Assembly (NCBI RefSeq): GCF_025165815.1
Contig: NZ_JAFFZE010000012.1
Coordinates: 477,368-541,367, forward strand
Origin: Actinophytocola gossypii
GTDB lineage: Bacteria > Actinomycetota > Actinomycetes > Mycobacteriales > Pseudonocardiaceae
Length of the DNA stretch: 64,000 nucleotides
Direction: 5' to 3'
In this document: positions 1 through 7,796 of the stretch, one piece after another
Numbering within the stretch: the first letter of the stretch is position 1
Layout: each line of letters begins with the position of its first letter
Notes under the pieces: generated by a model
Database searches by the model: none
What the model was told of the DNA's origin: nothing
What the model saw: the letters and a program-made list of their open reading frames with translations, nothing else
Position numbers and translations under genes: made by a program

Positions 1-1124
1 TGCTCGCGCGCGTTGGGCCGCCGCACGTCGAACCGGGCGGGGTCGGCGAACACCGACGGATCGCGGTTGGCGGCGGCCAGCACCGTGGTCACCAGACCGC
101 CCTCGGGCACCGGGACACCGGCGATCTCGGTGTCGCGCAAGCAGGTCCGGCCTGTCAGCAGGACCGGCGGGTCCACTCGCAGGACCTCCTCCACCGCGTT
201 GGGCCAGTACGCCGGGTCGTCCCGGAGCACGGTCAGCTGGTCGGGGTTGGCGTGCAGCAGGGCCACCCCGTTGCCCAACAGGTTCACCGTCGTCTCGAAA
301 CCGGCCGCCAGGACCAGGCCGGCGGTGGCCCGCAGTTCGAGGTCGGTGAGGCCGACCCCGTCCTCGCGCGCGGCGACAAGTTGACTGAGCAGGTCGTCGC
401 CGGGGTTCGCGCGCACCCGGTCCAGGTGGTCGCCCAGCCAGGTGTCGAAGGCGGCCAGCGCGGCCTCGACGGCGCGGAACCGCCGCCACGGCAGTGCCAT
501 GTCCAGACTCGGCGCCGCGGCCGTGCCCAGGGCCAGCACCCGCTCCCGCTGCGCGGCCGGCACGCCGAGGATCTCGGCGATCACGGTGACCGGCAGCAGA
601 CCGCAGTACGTCTGGACGAGGTCGGTCGGCTCGGCCGGATCGATGGTGTCGAGCAGCTCGTTGGCGATCTGTTCGGTGCGCCCGCGCAGGTTCTCGACGG
701 CGCGCATGGTGAACACGCGGGTGACCAGCTTGCGGTAGCGCTGGTGCTCGGGAGGCTCGCTCACCAGCAGTGACGGCGGCGCCATCGGGTGCAGGAGCCC
801 GCTTGCCGACCACTCGACCAGCCGCCGCGCCAGCCCGCCTTCCGCCGGCGTCACCCCGCTGCGGAAGTCGTTGCTGCTCAGTACCTCCCGTACGGCCGCG
901 TGGCTGGTGGTGACGTGGGAGAAGGCGCCCCGCAGCAGCGGCGCCCGCTCGCGCAGCTCGTCGAACAAGCCGCCGAGACCGGCTGTCGGCGCGGCGCCCG
1001 CCGCGACAAACAGACGCGCCTGCGGGTCGCCGCGGCGGGCCGCGACCCGCAGCGCCAGGCGCGGCACGGCGTGGTTGATCCCCCACCGAACGGCCGGTTT
1101 GAGCCCGCTGTCCCTGACCGCCAT
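1..1124 (-). CDS. Cytochrome P450, C-terminus beyond window edge
   Basis: The reverse strand from ATG 1124 reads open to the window edge as a P450. The protein begins MAVRDSGLKPAVRW. The I-helix oxygen-activation motif AGFETT and the K-helix ExxR motif (EEVLR) are visible, followed by the PERF-like region (DPARFDVRR). The heme-cysteine loop lies outside the window, so integrity cannot be confirmed. The family uses two electrons and O2 to hydroxylate small molecules in the cytosol; the substrate cannot be read from sequence. No ferredoxin gene lies next to it. The AGFETT version of the usual AGxDT/AGHETT motif is common in actinomycete macrolide- and lipid-type P450s. Start choice rests on the length of the N-terminal region and is moderately sure. 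Confidence 0.9.
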   Translation of the reverse strand, partial: MAVRDSGLKPAVRWGINHAVPRLALRVAARRGDPQARLFVAAGAAPTAGLGGLFDELRERAPLLRGAFSHVTTSHAAVREVLSSNDFRSGVTPAEGGLARRLVEWSASGLLHPMAPPSLLVSEPPEHQRYRKLVTRVFTMRAVENLRGRTEQIANELLDTIDPAEPTDLVQTYCGLLPVTVIAEILGVPAAQRERVLALGTAAAPSLDMALPWRRFRAVEAALAAFDTWLGDHLDRVRANPGDDLLSQLVAAREDGVGLTDLELRATAGLVLAAGFETTVNLLGNGVALLHANPDQLTVLRDDPAYWPNAVEEVLRVDPPVLLTGRTCLRDTEIAGVPVPEGGLVTTVLAAANRDPSVFADPARFDVRRPNARE

Positions 1125-1196
1125 GCCGCCTCCCTGGTCGAGCCGCTTCGACCAACGATAAGGGCTCGCCGTCGGAGGCCACCGGGGCTTCGCCAG

Positions 1197-1583
1197 TCAG
1201 GGAGTCGCGAGCGCGGAGTCAACGGTGTCGTACATCGAGAGAATCGCGTCCAGGCCGCTGAGCGCGATCACGCGCAGCACGGGGCTGCCTCCGGCGACCA
1301 CCCGGAAGACGTTCGGCCCGGCGAGCGCGTTCGCCTCCACGAGCAGGCTGAGGCCGACCGAGCTGATGAACGTCACCCCGGCCATGTCCACGACGAGCAA
1401 TTCCGGGTCCTCACGCAGGACCTCCGCCAGCGTGTTGCGGATGTGCTTGGCGTTGGCGAGGTCGAAGTCCCCACGCGCCTCCAGCACCACGCCGCGCTCG
1501 GCCCGCCGCGCGCGGAGCGGCGTGCTCTCGCCGCCCGCGGATGTGCCGTTGGCGGCGCGTTCACCGGCACCTGTCATCCGCAC
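1197..1583 (-). CDS. STAS-domain anti-sigma factor antagonist
   Basis: A 128-residue protein with one STAS domain (about residues 28-125). After a low-complexity N-terminus it shows the fold's VVLEARGDFDL strand and the segment FISSVGLSLL, where one of the serines is the expected phosphorylation site in this family. Family members bind anti-sigma kinases (SpoIIAB/RsbW type) when dephosphorylated and so release a sigma factor. No cognate kinase or sigma gene is adjacent, so its partner is unknown. It lies downstream of a CIRCE-like palindrome (1826-1852) on the same strand and could be the gene that site controls, but the distance (about 240 bp) makes this only an inference. Confidence 0.85.
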   Translation of the reverse strand: MRMTGAGERAANGTSAGGESTPLRARRAERGVVLEARGDFDLANAKHIRNTLAEVLREDPELLVVDMAGVTFISSVGLSLLVEANALAGPNVFRVVAGGSPVLRVIALSGLDAILSMYDTVDSALATP

Positions 1584-2060
1584 CTCGACCCTCCGTGCTG
1601 AGACATCAGGCTCAGCGTACCCACCGACCTGCGCGGCGGCAGGGCACCAGGAGAGACGCCCGCACGGTCGGTGGGGGTCCCGCGGCCGCCCAGGCCGCAG
1701 GATCGATGCCCGCGACGGAAGGACCGCCTCGGTCCCCGCCGAGCGATCTCACCGACCCCGGCAGCCCGCGCCGAAACCGTGCTCCGACTGGCGCTCGTGC
1801 CGTAGGAGTGCCAACACCAACTCGAATAGCACTCTCGGACCAAGAGTGCAAACTCCGGCCCTCCGAAACCCGGTCGACCCTCGTCACAGCGCTGTTCGCT
1901 TGCGCTCGCGCGGTCGGTGGTGCTGGTTGACGTTTGGCACTCTCGCACCGCTGGAACGCGTCCCCGCCCCCGAGTCACCCAGGCGGCGTTGACCACTGGC
2001 CCCGGAACCACTCGGGGCGCTGGCCGAGCGCCCCCGCGCCCCTCGGCCCGGCCGCGCCGT
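1584..2060. other. Intergenic region with CIRCE-like elements, no gene
   Basis: No reading frame here looks coding in either direction. The stretch contains the palindrome at 1826-1852 and two further half-site look-alikes: GAGTGCCAAC near 1806 and the inverted version TTTGGCACTC near 1932. The latter directly follows a TTGACG hexamer at about 1927, which could be a -35 box of a plus-strand promoter. No plus-strand gene follows within 1 kb. Confidence 0.5.
1826..1852. promoter_or_regulatory. CIRCE-like inverted repeat (HrcA-type operator)
   Basis: TAGCACTC, nine spacer bases, then GAGTGCAA. The family consensus is TTAGCACTC-N9-GAGTGCTAA, so arm sequence and the exact 9-bp spacer both match, with one or two outer mismatches. 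In actinobacteria this element normally sits before groES/groEL or dnaK, none of which is in the window. It may be an eroded heat-shock promoter, or may control the STAS gene. Confidence 0.5.
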
Positions 2061-2945
2061 CTACGCCGCGGCTTTGACCGAGCCCTCGGCGATGACGTCC
2101 AGGAGGACGTCCGGGTAGTTGGTGATGATGCCGTCCACGCCGTTCTCGATCTGCGCGCGCATGTCGTCGGCGTCGTTGACCGTGTAGACGAACACCTCCA
2201 GCCCGGCCTCCTGCACCGCCGACACGTACGCCGCGTCGGCCGTGGTGTGGCTCGGGTTGATCTGGTCGGCCCAGGTGGCGTAGGTCGGGATGTCCGCCTC
2301 GTCCACCCGGCCGAGCAGGCCGTGCGGGACGTCCGGCAGCAGATCCTGCGAGCGCCGCATCGACTCCCAGTCGAAGCTCTGCACCACCAGGCGGTGCACC
2401 TTCCCGGGTGGGCTCGGCTTCAGCCACCAGGGGTGCCGGGCCAGTTCGTCGGCGATGTCCAGCTCGATGCCCGGGTACCGGGCCGGGGCCTTGACCTCCA
2501 GCAGCAGCGCGACCTTCCGCTTGCGCATCAGGTCCAGAGCCTCGGCCAGCGTCGGCACCGGCTCGCCGGCGAAGGACGGGTCGAACCACGAGCCCGCGTC
2601 CAGCCGGTCCACCTCCGCCGAGGTGAAGTCGACGACGTCGTAGGAGTCCCGCCCGGGGAAGACCTCCTCGGCGTCCGTGGTGCGCACCAGGTCCGTGTCG
2701 TGCATCAGCACCAGCTCACCGTCGGCGGTGCGCTGCACGTCGATCTCCACCACGCTCGCGCCCAGGTCCGCCGCCGCGACGACCGCGGCGAGGGTGTTCT
2801 CCGGCGCGTACGCCGACGCGCCGCGGTGCGCGACGTCGGTGACCTCCGGTCTGCCCTCCGCCCCCGCGACCTGCGGTGACAGGCCGCCGAGCACCAGGCA
2901 GGCGACGATCGGCAGCACGAACCGGCGGGCATCTCGGCGGGCCAC
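2061..2945 (-). CDS. Secreted glycerophosphodiester phosphodiesterase
   Basis: A 294-residue protein that hydrolyses glycerophosphodiesters to glycerol-3-phosphate and an alcohol. Residues 1-29 form a signal peptide (RR near the start, hydrophobic core, cleavage near AGAEG). The GDPD domain follows: HRGASAYAPENT holds the catalytic His/Arg and the PENT motif, EIDVQ holds the metal-binding Glu and Asp, and LMHD holds the second catalytic His. LLEVK and the C-terminal YTVND and GVDGIITNYPD segments are also typical. Length is normal for the family. It appears monocistronic. A small inverted repeat (GTGAGT-C-ACTCAC, 2965-2977) sits just upstream of the start and could be an operator. Phosphate-scavenging is the likely role, by family knowledge. 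Confidence 0.93.
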   Translation of the reverse strand: MARRDARRFVLPIVACLVLGGLSPQVAGAEGRPEVTDVAHRGASAYAPENTLAAVVAAADLGASVVEIDVQRTADGELVLMHDTDLVRTTDAEEVFPGRDSYDVVDFTSAEVDRLDAGSWFDPSFAGEPVPTLAEALDLMRKRKVALLLEVKAPARYPGIELDIADELARHPWWLKPSPPGKVHRLVVQSFDWESMRRSQDLLPDVPHGLLGRVDEADIPTYATWADQINPSHTTADAAYVSAVQEAGLEVFVYTVNDADDMRAQIENGVDGIITNYPDVLLDVIAEGSVKAAA

Positions 2946-2994
2946 GGCACTCCCTCGGATCGTGGTGAGTCACTCACTTACTACTCGAACAAGT

Positions 2995-3215
2995 GGTGAT
3001 CGCACAAGGAGGTCGTGGAACCGGCTGTGGGGAGGCACGCGAGTGGCGGGAGCGGACAGCAGATCAGGCCCGCCTCGTCGCCGAGTTGCCGCAGGCGCTC
3101 CACGATCCGGGACCACACGCCGCCACGTTGCCAAACCCGAAACAGGCCATAACCGACTGCCACGACCCATACCGTTCGGGCACGTCCTGCCACGGAGTAC
3201 CAGCACGGGTCCGCC
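2995..3215 (-). pseudogene. Decayed IS5-family transposase fragment
   Basis: Read on the reverse strand, two frames together give WQDVPERYGSWQSV and then GLFRVWQRGGVWSRIVERLR followed by GDEAGLI. This matches the segment seen intact in the IS5-type transposase at 60454 (WRDVPPDYGCWQTIYGLFRRWQ and ADAAGLI). A frameshift near 3150 separates the parts, and both ends are missing. No terminal repeats were found. Confidence 0.6.
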
Positions 3216-3246
3216 ATCCACTGACCAACACGCACAAACACACAAT

Positions 3247-3759
3247 GAAGATCCACTTTCTACATCTACAAACACTTCGCGGACAAACGCCGGTTGTTCG
3301 AGGCGATCACCACCGGAGACATCAGCGCAACCGAATCGCTGACCCACGACATGCTCGCCTCGCTATCCATGACCGACGACCTGGAGCACGACCTCCGCCA
3401 GTTCGCCCGCAGGCACATCGACGAGGTCACCCAGCCCCACCTGATCCAACTCCGCCGCATCATCATCGCCGAGGCGGACCGCTTCCCCAACCTGGCCAAG
3501 ACCTGGTTCACCAACGGACCCGAGCGCGCACACGCCACCCTGGCGACACAGTTCCAGGAACTCGAACGCCGCGGCCTGCTCACCGTGCCCGACCCCGTGC
3601 TCGCCGCGCAGTACTTCAACTGGCTGGTTCTCTCCATCCCACTCAACAAGGCCATGTTCCACCCCGACCACAAATCCCCCCCGCCCCGAACTGAACCGCT
3701 ATGCAGACGAAGCAGTGCGGATCTTCCTCGCCGCCTACGCGGCCAAAACCAACACCTGA
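3247..3759 (+). pseudogene. TetR-family regulator relic, 5'-truncated and frameshifted
   Basis: The frame reads IYKHFADKRRLFEAITTG, the end of a TetR HTH followed by the ligand-binding helices through about 3670 (RQFARRHIDEV, HATLATQFQELERRGLL). A stop codon lies immediately upstream of the recognition-helix remnant (at 3244-3246) and the rest of the HTH is gone, so it cannot bind DNA. At a run of seven C (about 3676) the frame breaks. The next frame continues sensibly as ELNRYADEAVRIFLAAYAAKTNT to a stop at 3757. Two independent lesions therefore mark it as dead. Confidence 0.75.
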
Positions 3760-3775
3760 CACCTAAGACCTGTTC

Positions 3776-3814
3776 CGTATCCCCTTCGTGCAGGACATGC
3801 ATGAAGGGGATACG
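3776..3814. terminator. Perfect 12-bp hairpin after TetR relic
   Basis: CGTATCCCCTTC (3776-3787) and GAAGGGGATACG (3803-3814) form a perfect stem with a 15-base loop, 17 bp after the relic's stop. There is no T-tract, so it is terminator-like only in position. It may instead be part of an insertion-sequence end. Confidence 0.45.
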
Positions 3815-3841
3815 ACTCCTCAGGCACCTCCCCTCGCAGGG

Positions 3842-3884
3842 TCCGGCGTGTCGGGCCGGAAAACACCGATCTTGGAACAGTCCC
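3842..3884. repeat. Solo IS256-type element end
   Basis: The stretch GGCGTGTCGGGCCGGA, then ACACCGATCTTGGAACAGTCCC, matches the outer end of the IS256 copy at 59420-59468 and, inverted, the end at 63044. No transposase follows, so this is a solo end left by a deleted or recombined copy. Confidence 0.65.
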
Positions 3885-4099
3885 AGGCGTTGCGGCGTTT
3901 TGCGGGCGCGCGTGCGTGGCCCACAGTTGCGTGACCCGCGGGTGCGCCGGGCGGTCGCGACGGCGCCGACGACCCGCACCCGACGACCCGCGTCAGTAGC
4001 CGACAGCGTGAAGGTAGGTCTGGCATTCCCAGGCAGGTGTGTACGACCGAAGTGCGGCTGTGCGGCCATAGGTTCGGGATAGAACTCGATTCAGGGAGC

Positions 4100-5047
4100 A
4101 TGGCCGTGATCGATTGGAACGCCAGCCACATCCCCGACCAGACTGGCCGGGTCGCCGTGGTGACCGGCGCGAACTCGGGTCTGGGGCTCGCCACCGCGAC
4201 CGAACTCGCCCACCACGGGGCACGAGTCGTGCTCGCGGTGCGCGACATGATCGCCGGCGAGCGGGCGGCTGGGGCGATCCAGCGGTCTGTCCCCCGAGCC
4301 GATCTCGAAGTGCGCGAGCTGGACCTGGCGTCGCTCGCGTCGGTCCGGGTGTTCGCGGGCAAGCTGGTTGCCGACTTCGCTGCGATCGATCTGCTGGTCA
4401 ACAACGCCGGTGTGGTGGTTCTCGGGGCGGCCCGCACGACCGTCGACGGATTCGAGCTACAGCTCGGCACCAACATGCTGGGCCACTTCGCGCTCACCGG
4501 ACTGCTGCTCGACGCACTGGGCCGGGGAGACGCCCCGAGGGTGGTCGGCCTCAGCTCGATCACCCATAGAGGCGTCCACCTCGACTTCGACGACTTGATG
4601 TCCCGGCGCGACTTCGACGCCAGCCGCGCGTACGGCCGTTCGAAACTCGCCAGCACCGTCTTCGGGATCGAACTCGACCGGCGGCTGCGCACCGCCGGTT
4701 CGCCTGTCGTCAGCGCCCTCGCCCACCCCGGACTGACCGCCACCAACCTCGCCCCGCAGGCGTGGCAGGACCGCGGCCGCGTCGGACAGCTCATCGCCCG
4801 GCTCTACCTGCTGAACAAGCAACCGGTCGAGCGCGGAGTCCTACCCCAGCTCTACGCCGCGACCGCTCCCGGAGTGCGAGGCGGCCAGTTCTTCGGTCCC
4901 GCCGGCCGCGGGGAAAGGCGTGGGCGCGTCGGCGAGGTCCAGCCCAGCGCGGACGCCACGGACCCGGTTGTGGGCCGTCGAATGTGGACCGCGGCCGAGA
5001 GCCTGACCGGCGTCACCTACCTCGTACCAGGGAAGGAATCTGAATGA
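4100..5047 (+). CDS. Short-chain dehydrogenase/reductase
   Basis: NAD(P)-dependent oxidoreductase of the retinol-dehydrogenase-like SDR group. Start ATG 4100 has an AGGGAG ribosome site 7 bases upstream, which favours it over the in-frame upstream start at 4037. Motifs in order: VVTGANSGLG (cofactor glycine loop), LVNNAGV, GLSSITHRG (catalytic Ser) and YGRSK (catalytic Tyr and Lys), then AHPGLTATNL. The protein is about 315 residues, normal for this subgroup. Its stop overlaps the start of the lipase gene (ATGA), so the two are probably translated together. The substrate is unknown; pairing with a secreted lipase suggests lipid or terpenoid alcohol chemistry but does not prove it. Confidence 0.9.
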   Translation: MAVIDWNASHIPDQTGRVAVVTGANSGLGLATATELAHHGARVVLAVRDMIAGERAAGAIQRSVPRADLEVRELDLASLASVRVFAGKLVADFAAIDLLVNNAGVVVLGAARTTVDGFELQLGTNMLGHFALTGLLLDALGRGDAPRVVGLSSITHRGVHLDFDDLMSRRDFDASRAYGRSKLASTVFGIELDRRLRTAGSPVVSALAHPGLTATNLAPQAWQDRGRVGQLIARLYLLNKQPVERGVLPQLYAATAPGVRGGQFFGPAGRGERRGRVGEVQPSADATDPVVGRRMWTAAESLTGVTYLVPGKESE

Positions 5048-6327
5048 TCGTTCGCCTCCGGAGATGCGTACGAGTGGGGCTCGTGGCGGCGCTAGCCGGT
5101 GCGACGCTCACGACCGTGGCCGCGGTGCCCACCGCATCCGCGACTACCCCCGCGCTGTCGTCCTCCTCCACCGCCTCGCCCACCGCCACGGTCCCGCTTC
5201 CGGACGACGACCCGTTCTACGACGTCCCGCCTCGCCTGGAGTGGCAGCGCGACGGCACCGTGTTGCGGTCGCGGCGCCTGCCGGCCGACGCCATGGCCGT
5301 CCCGGCACCCGCGCGAGTGTGGCAGTTGCTGTACAAGACCCGGGACAACGCCGGGCGGGCGACGGCGACGGTCGGCACGTTGCTGGTGCCGACGGCTCGC
5401 TGGGCGGGCCGCGGGCCACGGCCGATGTTGTCCTACCAGACGCCTGAGGACGGCTTGGCCACCTTCTGCGCACCGTCCTACCTGCTGCGCGCCGGCTCGG
5501 TGGTGTCCGGCCCGTCCGATGGCCAGGCCCGGTTCGACCGGGCGCAGGTCGCGGCTGCCGTGCGCCGTGGCTGGACGGTGATGGTCCCGGACTACGAGGG
5601 GCCCAACTCGGAGTTCTTCGGTGCGGCCGCGTCCGCGCACGGAGTCCTCGACGGCATCCGCGCGGCCCGGTCCTTCAACCCCGCGCACGTGCACCGCGAC
5701 GCCCCCATCGGCCTGTGGGGCTACTCCGGCGGAGGCTTCGCCACCGCCGCGGCCGCTCAGAAACAGGCACGCTACGCCCCGGAACTCGAAATCAGCGCCA
5801 TCGCCCAAGGCGGCGTTCCCGCGGATCTCAACGCGAGCCTGCGGGCGTTCAGCGGTCAGGTGTTCTCCGGCTGGATCCCGTTCGGGTTCGCCGCGCTGCG
5901 CAACGCGTACCCGCAAGCAGGCGTCTACCAGTACCTGAACGCGCCCGCGCGCGCGTACGCCGACGCGGTCGCGCAGGGGTGCGCCGGTGCGGCGATCGTC
6001 GCCGGGCCTCACTACGCGACGCTGGAACGGTTCGAGGCGTGGCCGGGCTCGCTCACCTCGGGACCGTTCTACGCCTTCGCCCACCGCATCAGCCCGATCG
6101 GCTTCGGCGGCACGCCGACCGCCCCCGTGTACATGTACCACGGCACCGCCGACGAACTGCTCCCGATCGCGGGCGCCCGGCAACTGGCAACGCAGTACCG
6201 AATGCGGGGCGCCGACGTCGTGTGGGTCGAGCACGAGGGGCAGACCCATGGCAGCGAGCAGACGCACGGCCTCGATGGAGCGATCGCCTTCCTGAACCAG
6301 CGATTCTCCCGGCCCCACCACCGTTAG
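5044..6327 (+). CDS. Secreted lipase (LIP family)
   Basis: A 427-residue protein with an N-terminal signal peptide (Arg-rich start, Ala/Leu/Val core, cleavage near residue 33 after the PTASA segment). The body is an alpha/beta hydrolase of the secretory-lipase type. The nucleophile elbow is GYSGGG with Ser at about residue 228, preceded by MVPDYEGPNSEFF, typical of the family. YMYHGTADELLPI carries the acid and HEGQTHG the catalytic His. It is expected to hydrolyse acylglycerols outside the cell. The ATGA overlap with the upstream SDR gene indicates one operon. The C-terminus ends cleanly. Confidence 0.88.
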   Translation: MIVRLRRCVRVGLVAALAGATLTTVAAVPTASATTPALSSSSTASPTATVPLPDDDPFYDVPPRLEWQRDGTVLRSRRLPADAMAVPAPARVWQLLYKTRDNAGRATATVGTLLVPTARWAGRGPRPMLSYQTPEDGLATFCAPSYLLRAGSVVSGPSDGQARFDRAQVAAAVRRGWTVMVPDYEGPNSEFFGAAASAHGVLDGIRAARSFNPAHVHRDAPIGLWGYSGGGFATAAAAQKQARYAPELEISAIAQGGVPADLNASLRAFSGQVFSGWIPFGFAALRNAYPQAGVYQYLNAPARAYADAVAQGCAGAAIVAGPHYATLERFEAWPGSLTSGPFYAFAHRISPIGFGGTPTAPVYMYHGTADELLPIAGARQLATQYRMRGADVVWVEHEGQTHGSEQTHGLDGAIAFLNQRFSRPHHR

Positions 6328-6333
6328 GGACGG

Positions 6334-7179
6334 TCAGTGGCTGATCTTCGCGAGGAGTTGGAGGCGCTCGGCGTCCGCGGTGCCGGGCTCCGCGGTGTAG
6401 ACGAGGAGGGTCGGGCCGGGACTGCCGGGCAGCGGGTAGGTGTCCCAGGTGAGGGTGATCTCGCCGACCTCCAGGTGCCGGAACAGCTTGGTCCCGTGGA
6501 CCCAGTCGCGCACGTCGTACTGGGCCCAGAGGCGCCGGAAGGCCGCACTGCGGACGCTCAGTTCTTCTATGATCGTCGTGGCGCGGGGGTGGGTCGGGTC
6601 GGTGGCGACGGCGGCCCGCAGCATGCCGATGTACTGCACGGCGAAGCCTTCCCAGTCCAGACAGCGCTGCCGGGCCTCGGGGTCCAGGAACAGCCCGATG
6701 AGCAGGTTCCGCTGTGCTGGGGGCAGGGTGGCCGGGTCACCGAGCAGTGCCGCAGCGAGCGGGTTCCAGGCGAGCACGTCGAGGTGCCGGCCAAGCACCA
6801 GCCCCGGGGTGTTCATGGCGTGCAGCAGATGCCGCGTGCTGTCCGGAACGCGTTCCGGGCCGCGGGGCGGGTGAACCGGCGCCGACCGCCGTATCGCGTG
6901 GGCGAGGCCGAACAGGTGCCGACGTTCGCCGTCGTCGAGGTTCAGTGCGGTGGCGAGGGCGTCGAGGAGGTCGTCGGAGGGCCTGACCTCACGGCCTTGC
7001 TCCATGCGTTGGTAGTAGTCGGTGCTGAGCCCGGCCAGCAGAGCGAGCTCCTCGCGGCGCAGGCCGGGCACCTTGCGCCGGCCCCCCGGTTCCAGCCCGA
7101 CGTCCTGCGGACGCAGTCGACTTCGCCGGGCCCGCAGGAAGTCGCCGAGCTCACGCGCGTACGGGTGCCCGTTGGCCAT
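6334..7179 (-). CDS. XRE-family regulator with MmyB-like ligand domain
   Basis: 281 residues from ATG 7179. The N-terminal HTH (about residues 8-75) shows LGDFLRARRSRL, PGLRREELALLAGLSTDYYQRMEQG and LLDALATALNLDDGER, the hallmark of actinomycete XRE/MmyB regulators. The C-terminal half (VLAWNPLAAALLGD onward, ending TLLVYTAEPGT) is the PAS-like MmyB domain, which in relatives binds fatty acids. It is convergent with the lipase gene and follows the SDR fusion gene on the same strand with 5 bp between them. Such regulators commonly control a neighbouring SDR gene. Here that SDR is broken, so its target may be lost. Confidence 0.9.
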   Translation of the reverse strand: MANGHPYARELGDFLRARRSRLRPQDVGLEPGGRRKVPGLRREELALLAGLSTDYYQRMEQGREVRPSDDLLDALATALNLDDGERRHLFGLAHAIRRSAPVHPPRGPERVPDSTRHLLHAMNTPGLVLGRHLDVLAWNPLAAALLGDPATLPPAQRNLLIGLFLDPEARQRCLDWEGFAVQYIGMLRAAVATDPTHPRATTIIEELSVRSAAFRRLWAQYDVRDWVHGTKLFRHLEVGEITLTWDTYPLPGSPGPTLLVYTAEPGTADAERLQLLAKISH

Positions 7180-7184
7180 CTCGA

Positions 7185-7796
7185 TCAGCCCTCGAGGCCG
7201 CCGCCGGCGACGATGACCTGGCCGCTGACGTAGTCGGCCTCCGGGTAGGTGAACATCACGACGGAGCCTGCGGCCTCGTCGGGGGTTCCGGGGCGTCCCA
7301 AGGGGATCATCCGGGTGAGTGCGCCGGGTAGCTGCGGGTTGACGCCGACCTTGATCTGGCGTCCTTCGACGTCGGTGTGCGAGTCGCCGTCGGCGGTCGC
7401 TTCGGTGAGCCAGGTCTGGATGAAGCCGAACGCGACGCGGTTGACGTTGACGTGGTACCGGCCCCACTCCTTGGCGAGTGTCTTGGCCAGCCCCACGAGC
7501 CCGGCTTTCGCCGCCGAGCAGTTCGCCTGTCCGGCGTTGCCGAACAGGCCCGCGACCGAGGAGATGCTGACCACCTTGCGGTGCACGGTGCGCCCTTCTT
7601 CCCGTTCCTTCTTCATCGCGGCGCTGATCACCGGCTGGGCGGCGTGCAGGATGTCGAACGGTGCCTTCAGGTGCGGGTCGACGAACACCGGGTCGGTCTG
7701 CCCGGTGGCCTTCGCGAACAGCCGCAGCCGGTCGCGGGTGACCAGGAGCGTGCCGCCCGCCCATTCCTCCCCGACCAGTGACCGGTCCAGCCCCAT
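7185..7796 (-). pseudogene. In-frame deletion fusion of MaoC dehydratase and FabG-type SDR
   Basis: The first 41 residues read as the start of a MaoC-type hydratase (LLVTRDRLRLFAKATGQTDP). From residue 42 the protein abruptly becomes the second half of a FabG-like SDR (HLKAPFDILHAAQPVI, then KVVSISSVAGLFGNAGQANC). The SDR Rossmann glycine motif and NNAG are absent. The catalytic Tyr of YxxxK is Cys (NCSAAK; codon TGC, one change from TAC). So it lacks both the cofactor loop and the catalytic Tyr and should be inactive. The junction lies near 7673. Normal neighbours of a thiolase like the one upstream are separate MaoC and FabG genes, so an internal deletion of roughly one gene-length is inferred. 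The start overlaps the thiolase stop (TGATG). Confidence 0.8.

Noticed and set aside
789..1601. 270-codon plus-strand frame opposite the P450 and STAS genes
   Set aside because: It is an Arg/Gln/Pro-rich shadow of two well-supported minus-strand genes and has no motif.
5092..6321. 409-codon minus-strand frame across the lipase gene
   Set aside because: Shadow of the lipase, which has signal peptide, GYSGGG and typical length.
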